The translations under genes were made by a program, and so were the position numbers. From positions 186,001 to 250,000 of the forward strand of contig NZ_WNXX01000003.1 in the NCBI RefSeq assembly GCF_009733795.1: a DNA stretch of 64,000 bases. The letters are read 5' to 3'. This DNA comes from Actinotalea caeni (lineage in GTDB: Bacteria > Actinomycetota > Actinomycetes > Actinomycetales > Beutenbergiaceae). The stretch's first letter is position 1. Each line of letters begins with the position of its first letter. This document shows, in pieces, positions 47,443 through 57,137 of the stretch. The notes under the pieces were generated by a model. It was not told where the DNA came from and did no database searches. It saw only the letters and a list, made by a program, of their open reading frames with translations.

Positions 47443-49319
47443 CCCACGCTGCGGCCGCGTCGCAGCAGCACCACGCCGACGCCCGCGACCAGCACCCCGG
47501 CCGCGGCGAGCAGCCACACCAGCCACGACGCGGCCGGTTCGTCGTCGGACGGGCCGTCGGCCGCCGAGGGCTGCTCCGCGGGCGCGCTGGACGCCTGCGA
47601 GTCGGTGGCCTCCGGCGCCTCCTCGACCTGCTCCGGGGCGGCGTGCTCGGGCACGCCGCTGACCTCGCCGACGACGTTCGTCGTCAGGGTGAGCGGCAGC
47701 GGCACCAGCCGCTCGCGCGTCGAGGTCAGCGAGACCATGATCACGTGGTCGCCGGCCAGCACGGGGTCGGTCTCGCCGTCGTTGGCCCAGCGCACCTCGC
47801 GCATGACGGCGGCCGCCTGCGCCGGCTCGGTGCTCCCCAGCACCGCCCGGGGCCTGGCGCCCCCGGCGTCGGCGAGCGCGTCGTGCACCTGCGCGCGGTG
47901 GGGCGCGATGATCGCGACGTCGAGGGCGTTGGACGTCGGGCGCATCTCCTCGGCCAGCGGGCCGTCCGCGCCCGCGAAGTCGACGAGCGCTTCCAGGCCC
48001 TGCCCGTAGTCGACCGGCACCGAGAAGAACGCGATCTCGCCGGGCACCAGGTCGAACGCGACCGTGGTCCCCGCCTCGACCGGGGTCGCCGCGGACGGTG
48101 ACACACCACCGACGACCTCTCCGGCAGGCGTGCCCGCGGTGAGGCCGGACCACTCGGGGCTCGCCGCCGGGCCGGGCAGGCTGTCGGCGTCGACCACCGG
48201 CGGGATCTCCTCGACGACGATCTGGACCGTCTCACCGAGGATCTGCTGGGAGCCGGCGCCCGCCCCGAGCGAGAGCACCAGGCCGTCGTCGTCGGTGCAT
48301 GCCGCAGGCCCGTCGACCGGTGTCGCCACGCCGGCGCTGCCGAAGGAGCTCTGACCGCCGATGCTGGTGACCGGCATGGTGGCCGACCCGCACAGCCTGT
48401 CGTCGGTCGTGCGGAGCCGCACGTCGACCGCGGACACCCCGCTGGGGCTGGGGTTCTTCATCGTCACGCCGACGAGCAGCCGCGACCCGGGCTCCGACCG
48501 CAGCACCGTGTAGTGCTTCGGCTCGCCCTCGGTCTCGGCGATCGTGTCGGTGTACTCGCCGACGGCGAGCTCGGGAGCGCCCTCGGGCGCCGGGGTGCCC
48601 ACCACGGGGGTGCCGCTGTAGACGAAAGGACGGAACGCCCGTGTCGCCAGCCGCCCGAGCGCGGTCGTCAGCGTCTCGGCGTCGGAGGCCCCGAAGTACT
48701 CGCCGCCGCCTGCCGCGGCGATGCACTGCAGCTGGCTGCGGGTGCGGTCGTCGGCGCCGAGACCGACGGTATGGATGACGAGGTCCAACCCACCGGCGCG
48801 CAGCTCGCGGGCGACCTCGCACGGGTCGGGGTCGCACGTCTCGACGCCGTCGGAGACGAGCACGATCGTGCGCTCGCCCGTCTCCGAGAGGTCGCCGGCC
48901 GCTTGCTGCAGCGCGTACGCGATCGGGGTGTCACCGAGCGGTGCGTAGGCCTCGACGGCCTGCGACAGCGCATCGGCGTTGCCGGTCCCGACCGGCACGA
49001 CCAGCTCGCTGTCCACGCACGTCTGTGCGTCCGGGCGGTCCTCGTGCACCGCGCCGCCGAACACCCGCAGCCCGACGGCCTGCTCGGGCGCCAGCTCCTC
49101 GATCATCGCGTGCAGCGCCGTACGCGCCGCGTCGATGCGGGGGGCGCCGTCGGCGTCCGGCTCCGCCATCGAGGAGGACGCGTCGAGCACGAGCAGCAGC
49201 TCGGCGTCGGTCGGCGCCGTGTCGGTCGGGTCCGCCGTGTCCGCGGTCGCCGCGGCAGCCGGCGCGAGCACGAGGGCGACGCCGACGAGCGCCGCGAGTC
49301 GGGTGGGCCACAGCCGCAT
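47439..49319 (-). CDS. secreted VWA-domain protein with C-terminal membrane anchor
   Basis: The 626-residue protein has a signal peptide (1-26, RLAALVGVALVLAPAAAATA) and a von Willebrand A domain (about 38-225) with a MIDAS motif DASSS (Asp46, Ser48, Ser50). The domain also has GDTPIAYALQQA for the MIDAS Thr and LVSDGVETC for the MIDAS Asp. A beta-rich region (about 230-575), a Pro/Ser/Glu linker, and a C-terminal helix (about 598-619) followed by RRGRS close the protein. Paired cysteines suggest disulfides. It is divergent from an HTH regulator across overlapping palindromes, so regulated expression is likely. Confidence 0.88.
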   Translation of the reverse strand: MRLWPTRLAALVGVALVLAPAAAATADTADPTDTAPTDAELLLVLDASSSMAEPDADGAPRIDAARTALHAMIEELAPEQAVGLRVFGGAVHEDRPDAQTCVDSELVVPVGTGNADALSQAVEAYAPLGDTPIAYALQQAAGDLSETGERTIVLVSDGVETCDPDPCEVARELRAGGLDLVIHTVGLGADDRTRSQLQCIAAAGGGEYFGASDAETLTTALGRLATRAFRPFVYSGTPVVGTPAPEGAPELAVGEYTDTIAETEGEPKHYTVLRSEPGSRLLVGVTMKNPSPSGVSAVDVRLRTTDDRLCGSATMPVTSIGGQSSFGSAGVATPVDGPAACTDDDGLVLSLGAGAGSQQILGETVQIVVEEIPPVVDADSLPGPAASPEWSGLTAGTPAGEVVGGVSPSAATPVEAGTTVAFDLVPGEIAFFSVPVDYGQGLEALVDFAGADGPLAEEMRPTSNALDVAIIAPHRAQVHDALADAGGARPRAVLGSTEPAQAAAVMREVRWANDGETDPVLAGDHVIMVSLTSTRERLVPLPLTLTTNVVGEVSGVPEHAAPEQVEEAPEATDSQASSAPAEQPSAADGPSDDEPAASWLVWLLAAAGVLVAGVGVVLLRRGRSVG

Positions 49320-49332
49320 GAGGGGTCCCCTC
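49320..49332. promoter_or_regulatory. palindrome over the Shine-Dalgarno of the VWA gene
   Basis: GAGGGG-t-CCCCTC directly abuts the start codon. On the minus strand it reads GAGGGG A CCCCTC then ATG, so the ribosome binding site is one arm of a perfect 6-bp inverted repeat. It could limit translation, or form a protein site at DNA level given the 1-nt loop. Confidence 0.45.
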
Positions 49333-49342
49333 GGTGGTCGGG

Positions 49343-49348
49343 TAGGAT
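49343..49348 (+). promoter_or_regulatory. candidate -10 of the HTH regulator gene
   Basis: TAGGAT lies 54 nt before the ATG at 49402. The operator palindromes would then lie just downstream of the transcription start. Confidence 0.3.
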
Positions 49349-49356
49349 TTCTGATA

Positions 49357-49384
49357 GCAAACGTAGACCGTTTGCATTCGCAAA
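49357..49384. promoter_or_regulatory. overlapping palindromic operator between the VWA gene and HTH gene
   Basis: GCAAACG-tagac-CGTTTGC (49357-49375) and TTTGC-attc-GCAAA (49371-49384) share a half-site, giving three GCAAA half-sites in 28 bp. The block is strikingly AT-rich for this genome. It is the obvious target for the HTH protein encoded just downstream. Confidence 0.7.
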
Positions 49385-49401
49385 GTCAACTGGGAGCGCG
49401 C

Positions 49402-49941
49402 ATGACCGTCGAGCGCAACCGCGCCGAGCAGGTGGAGCTGTACGGCGAGCCGCTCGCCGACGTCTTCGCACGCCTGACCGCCGGGCTGCACCTGAGCCAG
49501 GCCGGCCTGGCGCGCGCGATCGGCATGTCTCCCCCCATGCTCTCCCAGCTGGGCTCTGCCCACCGCGTCAAGATCGGCAACCCGGCCGTGCTGCACCGGC
49601 TGGAGGCGCTGCAGGCGCTGCTGGAGGAGGTCGAGGCCGGCCGGGTCGGCGAGGACGAGCTGCCGGCCCGCATCGAGGCGGTCCGCGACTCCAGCCGGAC
49701 CTGGTCCACCTCGCGGCTCGACCTCGCGGCGACGCCCGCAGCCGGGACCGACCGGGACGTCGTCGAGGCGACGACCGTGCGGCAGCTGCTGCGCGCGGTC
49801 GCCTCGGGCGCCGACCTGCGGCGCGCGGCCGACCTGCTGCACGACGACGTCCCCGGCCTGGCCGAGCTGGTGCGCACCTACGGCCTCGGCAGCCCCGAGG
49901 AGGCCGCCGCGCACCTGCGGCGGCACCGCGAGCTGTTCTGA
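49402..49941 (+). CDS. HTH (XRE-like) DNA-binding protein
   Basis: The 179-residue protein has an N-terminal XRE-like helix-turn-helix (about residues 20-62, RLTAGLHLSQAGLARAIGMS then PPMLSQLGSAHRVKIGNPAV). A helical C-terminal half of unknown function follows (TVRQLLRAVASGADLRRAADLL). GGGAG lies upstream of the ATG. It is divergent from the VWA gene with AT-rich palindromes between them, so it probably controls the VWA gene and itself. This HTH type with a KIGNP segment appears specific to actinobacteria (from memory, not checked). Confidence 0.82.
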   Translation: MTVERNRAEQVELYGEPLADVFARLTAGLHLSQAGLARAIGMSPPMLSQLGSAHRVKIGNPAVLHRLEALQALLEEVEAGRVGEDELPARIEAVRDSSRTWSTSRLDLAATPAAGTDRDVVEATTVRQLLRAVASGADLRRAADLLHDDVPGLAELVRTYGLGSPEEAAAHLRRHRELF

Positions 49942-49959
49942 GCGCGCGCCGCGCCTCAG
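49938..49959. terminator. stem-loop containing both stop codons (HTH gene / alpha-beta hydrolase)
   Basis: CTGAG(c)GCGC-gcc-GCGC CTCAG is a 9-bp stem with one bulged base. It includes the TGA of each convergent gene. Confidence 0.45.
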
Positions 49960-50732
49960 GCGGTGGCGCGGCGATGCAGGTCGGCGAGCGCGGCGGCGAC
50001 GGTCGCCGGGTCCTCGAGTGCCAGCAGGTGCCCGGCACGGGCCACCTCGACGACGTCGGTGCCGAGCGCGTCCGCCATCGCGTCCGCGTCCTCGGGCGAC
50101 ATCAGGCCGTCCTCGGCGCCACGCGCGACGAGCGCCGGCAGCTCCTCCGGCAGCGCCGCGAGGGCGGCGAGCCGGTCCGGACGCTGCGCCATCGAGCGCT
50201 GCGCCCACACCAGCCCCTCCCCCGGCGCCGCGGCCAGCGCCCGGCGGACCCGGTCGACGACGTCGGGGCGCTCCCGCAGCGTCGTGGCGCCGAGCAGCTT
50301 CTCCAGCATGCCCGCGGCGGGCTCGGGCTCGCCGCGCTCGACCGCGGCGACCATCTCGAGCCGCGCCGCACGCGCGGGCTCGGGGTCGGCCGACGCCTTC
50401 GTGCTGAGCAGCGCGAGGCCCGCGAGCGCGCCGGGCGCCTCCTCCGCGACCGCCATCGCGACGTACCCGCCCATCGACAGGCCGGCGAGGACGGCCTGCT
50501 CGGCACCGAGCTCGCGGATCGCGGCCACGACGTCGAGCGCGAACGCCTCGAGCCCGGCCTCGCTGCGGGGCGGGGTGCTCCCGAAGCCGGGCGCGTCGAT
50601 CCGGACGACCGGCACGCCGTCGAGGCGGCGCGCCACCTCGTCCCACATGCCCGAGTCGAGCGGGAACGCGTGCAGCAGCACGAGCGGGACTCCCGTGACC
50701 GGCTGCTCGGCGTGGACGGCGAGCGTGCTCAT
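49956..50732 (-). CDS. alpha/beta-fold hydrolase
   Basis: The 258-residue hydrolase shows an oxyanion region VLLHAFPLDSGMWDEVA and nucleophile Ser86 in GLSMGGYVAMA. An acidic residue in VARGAEDGLMSPEDA and a catalytic His in EVARAGHLLALEDP complete the triad. It resembles the 3-oxoadipate enol-lactonase/haloperoxidase-like branch; the substrate cannot be told. GGAGG lies 6 nt before the ATG. Confidence 0.88.
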   Translation of the reverse strand: MSTLAVHAEQPVTGVPLVLLHAFPLDSGMWDEVARRLDGVPVVRIDAPGFGSTPPRSEAGLEAFALDVVAAIRELGAEQAVLAGLSMGGYVAMAVAEEAPGALAGLALLSTKASADPEPARAARLEMVAAVERGEPEPAAGMLEKLLGATTLRERPDVVDRVRRALAAAPGEGLVWAQRSMAQRPDRLAALAALPEELPALVARGAEDGLMSPEDADAMADALGTDVVEVARAGHLLALEDPATVAAALADLHRRATA

Positions 50733-50855
50733 GGGCGCCTCCGTGGTCGGGTCGGGGGCCTGCGAGGGTCGGCACCAGCCTAGGCACGGGACACGACCGC
50801 CACCACGCCCCCGGCTTCACCCGCGGCGGCGGGGTCGATCTGCTTTGCTGTGGCG

Positions 50856-52331
50856 ATGGGCGACGAGATCGCTGGCACCTCGTTCACGCGCGAGCAGCGC
50901 ACGCGGTACCGCGAGAAGGTGCGACGCTGCCTCGACGTGTTCGAGCGCATGCTCGCCGACGACCACTTCGACGCCACCGCCGGCGTCACCGGGCTGGAGA
51001 TCGAGCTCAACCTCGTCTCGGGGTCGTTCCAGCCGGCGATGGCGAACGCCGCGGTGCTGGAGCGCATCGCCGACCCGGCCTTCCAGACCGAGCTCGGCCG
51101 CTACAACATCGAGCTCAACGCGCCGCCGACCACGCTCGCGGGCGACTCCCTCGCCGCGCTGGAGAGCGCGCTGCGCGAGTCGCTGAACCGTGCCGAGGAC
51201 CTCGCGTCGGAGGCGGGCGCCCACATCCTCATGGTCGGCATCCTGCCGACGCTGTACCCCGAGCACCTCTCGGGTGACTGGATGAGCGAGAACCCTCGTT
51301 ACGAGGCGCTGGAGGACGCCGTGCTGGGGGCACGGCGGGAGGACATCGAGCTCGACATCTCGGGGCCGGAGTCGCTGCGGATGACGATCGGGTCGATCGC
51401 ACCGGAGTCGGCGTGCACGTCGGTGCAGCTGCACCTGCAGGTGGCGCCGCGCGACTTCGCCGACCACTGGAACGCCGCTCAGCTGCTGGCCGGCCCGCAG
51501 CTCGCGCTCGGCGCGAACTCGCCGTACCTGTTCGGCACCCGGCTGTGGGCGGAGACCCGCACCGAGCTGTTCATGCAGGCGACCGACACCCGCTCGCCCG
51601 AGCTGCGCAACCAGGGCGTGCGGCCGACCGTGTGGTTCGGCGACCGCTGGATCACCTCGATCTTCGACCTGTTCGAGGAGAACGTCCGGTACTTCCCCGC
51701 GCTGCTGCCGGAGACCACCGACGAGGACCCGGAGGCGGTGCTCGCCGCCGGCGGGGTGCCGAGGCTGCAGGAGCTGCGGCTGCACAACGGCACCGTGTGG
51801 CGGTGGAACCGGCCGGTCTACGACACGGTGGGCGGGATCCCCCACTGCCGCGTCGAGAACCGGGTGCTGCCCGCAGGCCCCACGGTCGTCGACATCGTCG
51901 CCAACGCGGCGTTCTACTACGGCTGCCTGACGATGCTCGCCGACGACGAGCGGCCGCTGTGGAGCCGTATGTCGTTCGCCGCCGCGGAGGCGAACTTCGC
52001 CGCCGGCGCGCGGCACGGCGTCGACGCCACGTTCTACTGGCCGGGCTACGGCGAGGTGCCGTGGGACGAGCTGATCCTGCGCGAGCTGCTGCCGCTGGCG
52101 CGCACCGGGCTGCAGCGGTTCGGTGTCAGCGACGACGTCGCGAACCGTTACCTCGGCATCGTCGAGGCGCGCTGCAAGCTGCGCCGCAACGGCGCCTGGT
52201 GGCAGACCGAGGTCGTCGAGCGGCTGCAGCGCCGCGGGTACTCCCGGGCCGACGCGCTCGTGGAGATGACCCGCCGCTACGCCGACGGCATGCACAGCAA
52301 CGAGCCGGTGCACACCTGGGAGCTGCCCTAG
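50856..52331 (+). CDS. glutamate-cysteine ligase family protein (GCS2-like)
   Basis: The 491-residue protein has a C-terminal two-thirds of glutamate-cysteine-ligase fold. It contains GVTGLEIELNLVSGSFQPAM, the tight FQTELGRYNIELNAPPTTLAGD segment corresponding to the GCS acidic metal-binding residues, and a CTSVQLHLQVAP strand. CRVENRVLPAGPTVVDIVAN holds the RxEnR-type active-site arginine. It could form gamma-glutamyl peptides, but in mycothiol-producing actinobacteria the physiological product is often not glutathione. TTTGCT, a weak -10, lies 6 nt before the GTG two codons upstream of the chosen ATG. Confidence 0.8.
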   Translation: MGDEIAGTSFTREQRTRYREKVRRCLDVFERMLADDHFDATAGVTGLEIELNLVSGSFQPAMANAAVLERIADPAFQTELGRYNIELNAPPTTLAGDSLAALESALRESLNRAEDLASEAGAHILMVGILPTLYPEHLSGDWMSENPRYEALEDAVLGARREDIELDISGPESLRMTIGSIAPESACTSVQLHLQVAPRDFADHWNAAQLLAGPQLALGANSPYLFGTRLWAETRTELFMQATDTRSPELRNQGVRPTVWFGDRWITSIFDLFEENVRYFPALLPETTDEDPEAVLAAGGVPRLQELRLHNGTVWRWNRPVYDTVGGIPHCRVENRVLPAGPTVVDIVANAAFYYGCLTMLADDERPLWSRMSFAAAEANFAAGARHGVDATFYWPGYGEVPWDELILRELLPLARTGLQRFGVSDDVANRYLGIVEARCKLRRNGAWWQTEVVERLQRRGYSRADALVEMTRRYADGMHSNEPVHTWELP

Positions 52332-52388
52332 CCGAGGGCTGCGCTCCCCGGCCACGGCGACGCACCCGCGGCCGAGGGGCCCGCCGGT

Positions 52389-53085
52389 CTACTCCCAGCG
52401 GAAGAGGGCCGCGGCCACCGCGGTGCCGAGCACCGTCGTCACGCCGAGGCTCGCCCAGCTCTGCCAGGCCACCGGGTCGCCGAACCAGGTGGCGCGGAAC
52501 GCCTCGGCCGCGGCGCCGAACGGCAGCCAGGAGCCGATCTCGGCGAGCTGCTCGGGCAGGTTCTCGGTCGGACCGAACATGCCGCCGAGCGCCGCCATGC
52601 CGAAGAAGGCGACGAGCCCCAGGGCCACCGCGGCGTTGGGCGTGGGCGCGACCGAGGCGACCGTCATGCCCACCGCGTACATCGCGAGGCTCAGCCCGAG
52701 CAGCACGGCCACGGCCATGGGCACGTCGCGCGGCAGGTGCGCGTCGAACATCGTCACCGCGACGCCGCACGCGACCGCGATGCCGAGGAGCATCTGCGCG
52801 AAGCTGACCACCATCTGCGCGACCAGCACCATCGCGGGCGAGGCCGGCGTGACGGCCAGCCGGCGCAGCACCCGGGTCTTGCGGTAGGTGGCGAGGTAGC
52901 CCGGGAAGTTCATCACCGCGACCATCGTCACCACGAGGCTGAGCACGACCGGCACGGCGTAGGCGTCCAGCACGGTCACACCGGGCCGGACCTCCTCGTC
53001 GGGGGCGTCCAGCGACAGGCCGTTCATGACGAGCAGCAGGACCGGCGCGCCGCACGCGGGCGAGCGCCGTCAGCGGCCCCAGCAC
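52389..53085 (-). pseudogene. ABC-2 type transporter permease with disrupted N-terminus
   Basis: From the ATG at 53027 the frame encodes five helices of an ABC-2 permease (VPVVLSLVVTMVAVMNFPGYLATYRKTRVLRRL and the late SWLPFGAAAEAFRATWFGD, given here in outline). In-frame codons just upstream still read APVLLLV, the end of a first helix, before running into the stop of the next gene. In another frame a GTG at 53085 starts [12 protein letters not shown], which looks like a permease N-terminus. An internal deletion or frameshift around 53050-53060 would explain both. No ATPase gene is adjacent. Confidence 0.6.
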
Positions 53086-53354
53086 TGCCGGTGCCAGTGG
53101 CGCCGCTCCGCGAGCCCGGCGGCCGCCCCGAACAGGTGCTCCTCCGTCCAGGCGACCACGTGCGGCACCCCTGGCGGGATGTCGCCGCCGCAGCCGGGGC
53201 AGCGGTACGTCTTCTCGCTGCCCCGGACGTCGCGGACCGTCCAGCTGCGCCCCTGCCGGTCGACCTCGGTGCGGGCGAACCCGCGCGTGAGGCGGTCGAC
53301 GTCGAGCGGCTGGTGCTCCTCGCCGTACGGCCGCTTGCGACCGCGCCGGCTCAC
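53070..53354 (-). CDS. small zinc-ribbon-like protein, conserved in actinobacteria
   Basis: The 94-residue basic protein has [20 protein letters not shown] at its N-terminus, then [19 protein letters not shown] and [12 protein letters not shown] at its end. CxxC plus late His and Cys suggest a zinc-binding fold. The GTG start overlaps the stop of the GH1 gene by 4 bp, so it is at least co-transcribed with the glycosidase operon. Close relatives are often labelled ATP/GTP-binding protein, without evidence that I can see here. Confidence 0.75.
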   Translation of the reverse strand: MSRRGRKRPYGEEHQPLDVDRLTRGFARTEVDRQGRSWTVRDVRGSEKTYRCPGCGGDIPPGVPHVVAWTEEHLFGAAAGLAERRHWHRQCWGR

Positions 53355-54799
53355 GGGACCGGGCCGACCGCCGGCTCGTCGGCGCCGGAGCCCACCGGGG
53401 GCAGCGTCCGGGTCGCGATGAGCCGTGCGTACCACCGGCCGGAGTCCTTGATCGTGCGCTCCTGGGTCTCGTAGTCCACCCGCACGATGCCGAAGCGCCG
53501 GTCGTAGCCGTAGCCCCACTCGAAGTTGTCCAGCAGCGACCACACGAAGTACCCGCGCACGTCGGCGCCGTCCTCGCGGGCGCGGCCGACGGCGTCGATG
53601 TGGTCGTGCAGGTACCTCTCGCGCTCGATGTCGTGCACCCGCCCGTCGGGGCTGACGACGTCGTGGAAGGCCGCGCCGTTCTCGGTGATCATCATCGGGA
53701 CGCCGGGGTGCTCCCGGTGCAGCCGCATCAGCAGGTCGTGCATGCCATGCGGGTCGATGTTCCACCCCATGGCGGTGTACGGCCCCGGCTGCTGCACGAA
53801 CTCGACCTGGCCGTCGGTGCCGACCCACGGCGTCGCGCTGCTGTTGCCGTGCCCGTCGGCCTGCTGGGGCTCGCCCTCGCCGTCGAAGGCCCGCACCCGG
53901 GTGGTCGAGTAGTAGTTGACGCCGAGCAGGTCGAGGCGCTGCGCGATCAGGTCGGTGTCGCCGTCGCGCACGAACGAGAAGTCGCTGACGTGCGCGACGT
54001 CGTCGATCACGTCCTGCGGGTAGCCCTGGCCGAGCAGCGGTCCGAGGAACACGCGGTTGGCGAGCCCGTCGATCCGGCGCACCGCGTCCTGGTCTGCCTC
54101 GCTGTCGGGGTCGTCGGGACGGATCACGTGCAGGTTGAGCGTGATCGACAGCTGGGCACGGTCGCCGAGCTCCTCGCGGATCGCAGCGGCCGCGAGGCCG
54201 TGCGCGAGGTTGAGGTGGTGCACCGCGGCGAGCGCGGCCGCGGGCTCGGTGCGGCCCGGGGCGTGCACGCCCGAGGCGTAGCCGAGGTACGCCGAGCACC
54301 ACGGCTCGTTGAGCGTGGTCCACACGGTGATCGCGTCACCGAGCTCGCGGGCCATCAGCCGCGCGTACTCGGCGAACGCATAGGCGGTGTCGCGGTTGGC
54401 CCAGCCGCCCTCGTCCTCGAGCTCCTGCGGCAGGTCCCAGTGGTAGAGGGTCACGACCGGGCGGATGCCGGCCTCGACGAGCGCCTCGACGAGGGTGCGG
54501 TAGAACGCCACCCCCTCGGGGTTGAGCGGGCCGCGGCCGCCCGGCTGCACGCGCGACCACGAGATCGAGAAGCGGTAGGCCTGCAGCCCGAGCTCGGACA
54601 TGATCTCCAGGTCGGTGCGCCACCGGTGGTAGTGGTCGGCGGCCACGTCGCCGGTGTCGCCGTTGAGCGTGCGCCCCGGCGTGTGGGAGTAGGTGTCCCA
54701 GATCGACGGCGTCCGGCCGCCCTCGGCCGCGGCCCCCTCGATCTGGTAGGCCGCGGTGGCCGAGCCCCACAGGAAGTCGCTCGGGAAGGTCCTCGTCAT
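53351..54799 (-). CDS. GH1 beta-glucosidase/beta-galactosidase
   Basis: The 482-residue GH1 TIM-barrel enzyme starts [20 protein letters not shown]. The acid/base is Glu165 (TTLNEPWC) and the nucleophile is Glu373 ([10 protein letters not shown]). There is no signal peptide, so it acts on imported oligosaccharides. It is third in an operon after the GH42 and GH31 genes, with AGGAGGAGA 3 nt before the ATG. The 52-bp gap to the GH31 stop makes co-transcription likely. Confidence 0.95.
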   Translation of the reverse strand: MTRTFPSDFLWGSATAAYQIEGAAAEGGRTPSIWDTYSHTPGRTLNGDTGDVAADHYHRWRTDLEIMSELGLQAYRFSISWSRVQPGGRGPLNPEGVAFYRTLVEALVEAGIRPVVTLYHWDLPQELEDEGGWANRDTAYAFAEYARLMARELGDAITVWTTLNEPWCSAYLGYASGVHAPGRTEPAAALAAVHHLNLAHGLAAAAIREELGDRAQLSITLNLHVIRPDDPDSEADQDAVRRIDGLANRVFLGPLLGQGYPQDVIDDVAHVSDFSFVRDGDTDLIAQRLDLLGVNYYSTTRVRAFDGEGEPQQADGHGNSSATPWVGTDGQVEFVQQPGPYTAMGWNIDPHGMHDLLMRLHREHPGVPMMITENGAAFHDVVSPDGRVHDIERERYLHDHIDAVGRAREDGADVRGYFVWSLLDNFEWGYGYDRRFGIVRVDYETQERTIKDSGRWYARLIATRTLPPVGSGADEPAVGPVP

Positions 54800-54851
54800 C
54801 TCGTCTCCTCCTGCGCTCGCGGCCACCCGCTCGCGCGCCTGTCGTCCATGA

Positions 54852-57137
54852 TCACGCCTCGGGCGGCTCGTCCAGCGCGATCGTGACCTCACCCGCCTCG
54901 GCGTGGACAAGCCTGCCACCGACACGCACCGACCACTGCCCGCCGAGACCGTGCGCGCGTGCGCGCAGGATCCCACCCGTGACCCGGAGGTCGACGGTAC
55001 CCGCAGAACCGGCACCGTCCGACGTCGGCACGTCGACCTGCTGCACCAGACCCTCGTGCGGCTCGTAGACCTCGAGGACCAGACCCTCGCCGTAGTCGTA
55101 GTCGGGCCGGTCGCTGCGGGCGCCGCGCGCGATCACGCTCCCCGGCCGCACGAGCAGCGGCAGCGAGTGCGCGTCGTGACGCTCCCGGCGCCATCCGCCG
55201 CCCTCGACGACCTCCCCCGTGAGCAGCCGCGTCCAGCGCCCGGCAGGCAGGTAGTACTCGACCTCGCCGCCGGCGTCGAACACCGGGGCCACCAGCAGCG
55301 ACGGCCCCAGCATGTACTGGGTGTCGACCGTGGCGGCGCCGCGGTCGTCGGGGAACTCCAGCAGCATCGGGCGCATCACCGGGACGCCGTCGCGGCTCGC
55401 CTCCAGGCCGGCCGCCGCCAGGTAGGGCATCAGGGTGTTCTTCAGACGCGCGAACGTGCGTGTGACCGAGACCGCCTCCTCGTCGAACGCCCACGGCACC
55501 CGGTAGGAGTTCGACCCGTGCAGGCGGCTGTGCGAGGACAGCAGCCCGAACGCGAGCCAGCGCTTGAACACCTCGGCGTCGGGCGTGCCCTCGAAGCCGC
55601 CGATGTCGTGCGACCAGAACCCGAAGCCGGACAGCGCGAGCGACAGCCCGCCCCGCAGCGACTCGGCCATCGCCACGAACGTCGACTCGCAGTCGCCGCC
55701 CCAGTGCACCGGGAACTGCTGACCACCCGCGGTCGCCGCGCGCGCGAACAGCACGGCCTCGCCGCGGCCGCGACGCCGCTCGAGCAGCTCGAAGACGCAG
55801 CGGTTGTACAGCTGCGCGTAGTAGTTGTGCATCCGCTCGGGGTCCGAGCCGTCGTGCCACACGACGTCGGTGGGGACGCGCTCGCCGAAGTCGGTCTTGA
55901 GGGTGTCGACGCCCTGGTCGAGCAGCACCTCGAGCTTGTCCTGGAACCATCGCCACGCGTCGGGGTTCGTGAAGTCGACCAGCGCCATGCCGGCCTGCCA
56001 CATGTCCCACTGCCACACGTCGCCGTTCGGCCGCCGCACCAGGTAGCCGAGCCGCGCCCCCTCCTCGAAGAGGTGCGAGCGCTGGGCGATGTAGGGGTTG
56101 ATCCACGCCGAGACCTTGAGGCCGCGCTCGTGCAGGCGTGCGAGCGTCCCCTCCGGGTCGGGGAAGGTGGCGGGGTCCCACACGAAGTCGCACCAGTGGA
56201 ACTGCCGCATCCAGAAGCAGTCGAAGTGGAACACCGACAGCGGCAGCTCGCGCTCGGCCATGCCGTCGACGAACGACAGCACGGTCGCCTCGTCGTAGTC
56301 GGTGGTGAACGACGTCGACAGCCACAGCCCGTAGGACCAGGTCGGCACGCGGGCCGGTCGCCCGGTCAGCGCGGTGTAGCGCCGCAGGATCTCCTTGGGC
56401 GTGGGCCCGTAGACGACGTAGTAGCGCAGCCGCTGGCCGGCGACCGAGAACTGCGTGCGCGAGACGACCTCGGTGCCGACCTCGAACGAGACCCGCTCCG
56501 GGTGGTCGACGAAGACCCCGTAACCGGCGTCGGTGAGGTAGAACGGCACGTTCTTGTACGCCTGCTCGGACGCGGTCCCGCCGTCGGCGTTCCAGATGTC
56601 GACCGACTGGCCGTTCTTGACGAACGGCCCGAACCGCTCGCCGAGCCCGAACACGTGGTGCCCGACGCCGAGCGCGAGCTGCTCGCGCACGAACGGCCCG
56701 TCCGGCGTCTGCAGCGCGGCGAGACCGCGCTCGCCCGAGCTGGTGAGCACCCGGTCGGAGGCGAGGAAGTCCAGCTGCCAGGGCGCGTCCGTGCGCAGCC
56801 GCGCCGTCAGCGGGCCGGCCGTCAGCGTCGCGTGCTCACCCGGCGCCTCCGCACCCTTGACGACCACGGGGTCCGGGCTGGTGCGGACCTCGAACGCGGG
56901 ACCGCGGTCCACCGTGCCGCGGAAGTGCTCGACCTGCACGCCGATGACACCGTCCATCGGCGAGTCCACCCGCACGGTCAGCTGCGGCAGGTTGAGAGAG
57001 TGCCGCCGCTCCGTGAGCGGCGCGGTCGCCGCGTAGGCCACCAGGGTGTCGTCGTGCACCTCGACGGTCTCGACGTGACGCGGCCGCAGCACCTCCACCC
57101 CGGGGAGCGTGAGCCAGTAGCCGTCGGTGAACTTCAT
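54852..57137 (-). CDS. yicI: GH31 alpha-xylosidase (YicI type)
   Basis: The enzyme removes alpha-1,6-xylose from the non-reducing end of xyloglucan oligosaccharides or isoprimeverose. The 761-residue protein begins [20 protein letters not shown] and has the GH31 nucleophile Asp416 ([13 protein letters not shown]) and acid/base Asp482 (HWGGDCEST). Both have exactly the numbering of E. coli YicI, which argues for orthology. [18 protein letters not shown] forms the substrate-binding wall. No signal peptide. Its ATG overlaps the GH42 stop by 4 bp. Confidence 0.93.
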   Translation of the reverse strand: MKFTDGYWLTLPGVEVLRPRHVETVEVHDDTLVAYAATAPLTERRHSLNLPQLTVRVDSPMDGVIGVQVEHFRGTVDRGPAFEVRTSPDPVVVKGAEAPGEHATLTAGPLTARLRTDAPWQLDFLASDRVLTSSGERGLAALQTPDGPFVREQLALGVGHHVFGLGERFGPFVKNGQSVDIWNADGGTASEQAYKNVPFYLTDAGYGVFVDHPERVSFEVGTEVVSRTQFSVAGQRLRYYVVYGPTPKEILRRYTALTGRPARVPTWSYGLWLSTSFTTDYDEATVLSFVDGMAERELPLSVFHFDCFWMRQFHWCDFVWDPATFPDPEGTLARLHERGLKVSAWINPYIAQRSHLFEEGARLGYLVRRPNGDVWQWDMWQAGMALVDFTNPDAWRWFQDKLEVLLDQGVDTLKTDFGERVPTDVVWHDGSDPERMHNYYAQLYNRCVFELLERRRGRGEAVLFARAATAGGQQFPVHWGGDCESTFVAMAESLRGGLSLALSGFGFWSHDIGGFEGTPDAEVFKRWLAFGLLSSHSRLHGSNSYRVPWAFDEEAVSVTRTFARLKNTLMPYLAAAGLEASRDGVPVMRPMLLEFPDDRGAATVDTQYMLGPSLLVAPVFDAGGEVEYYLPAGRWTRLLTGEVVEGGGWRRERHDAHSLPLLVRPGSVIARGARSDRPDYDYGEGLVLEVYEPHEGLVQQVDVPTSDGAGSAGTVDLRVTGGILRARAHGLGGQWSVRVGGRLVHAEAGEVTIALDEPPEA

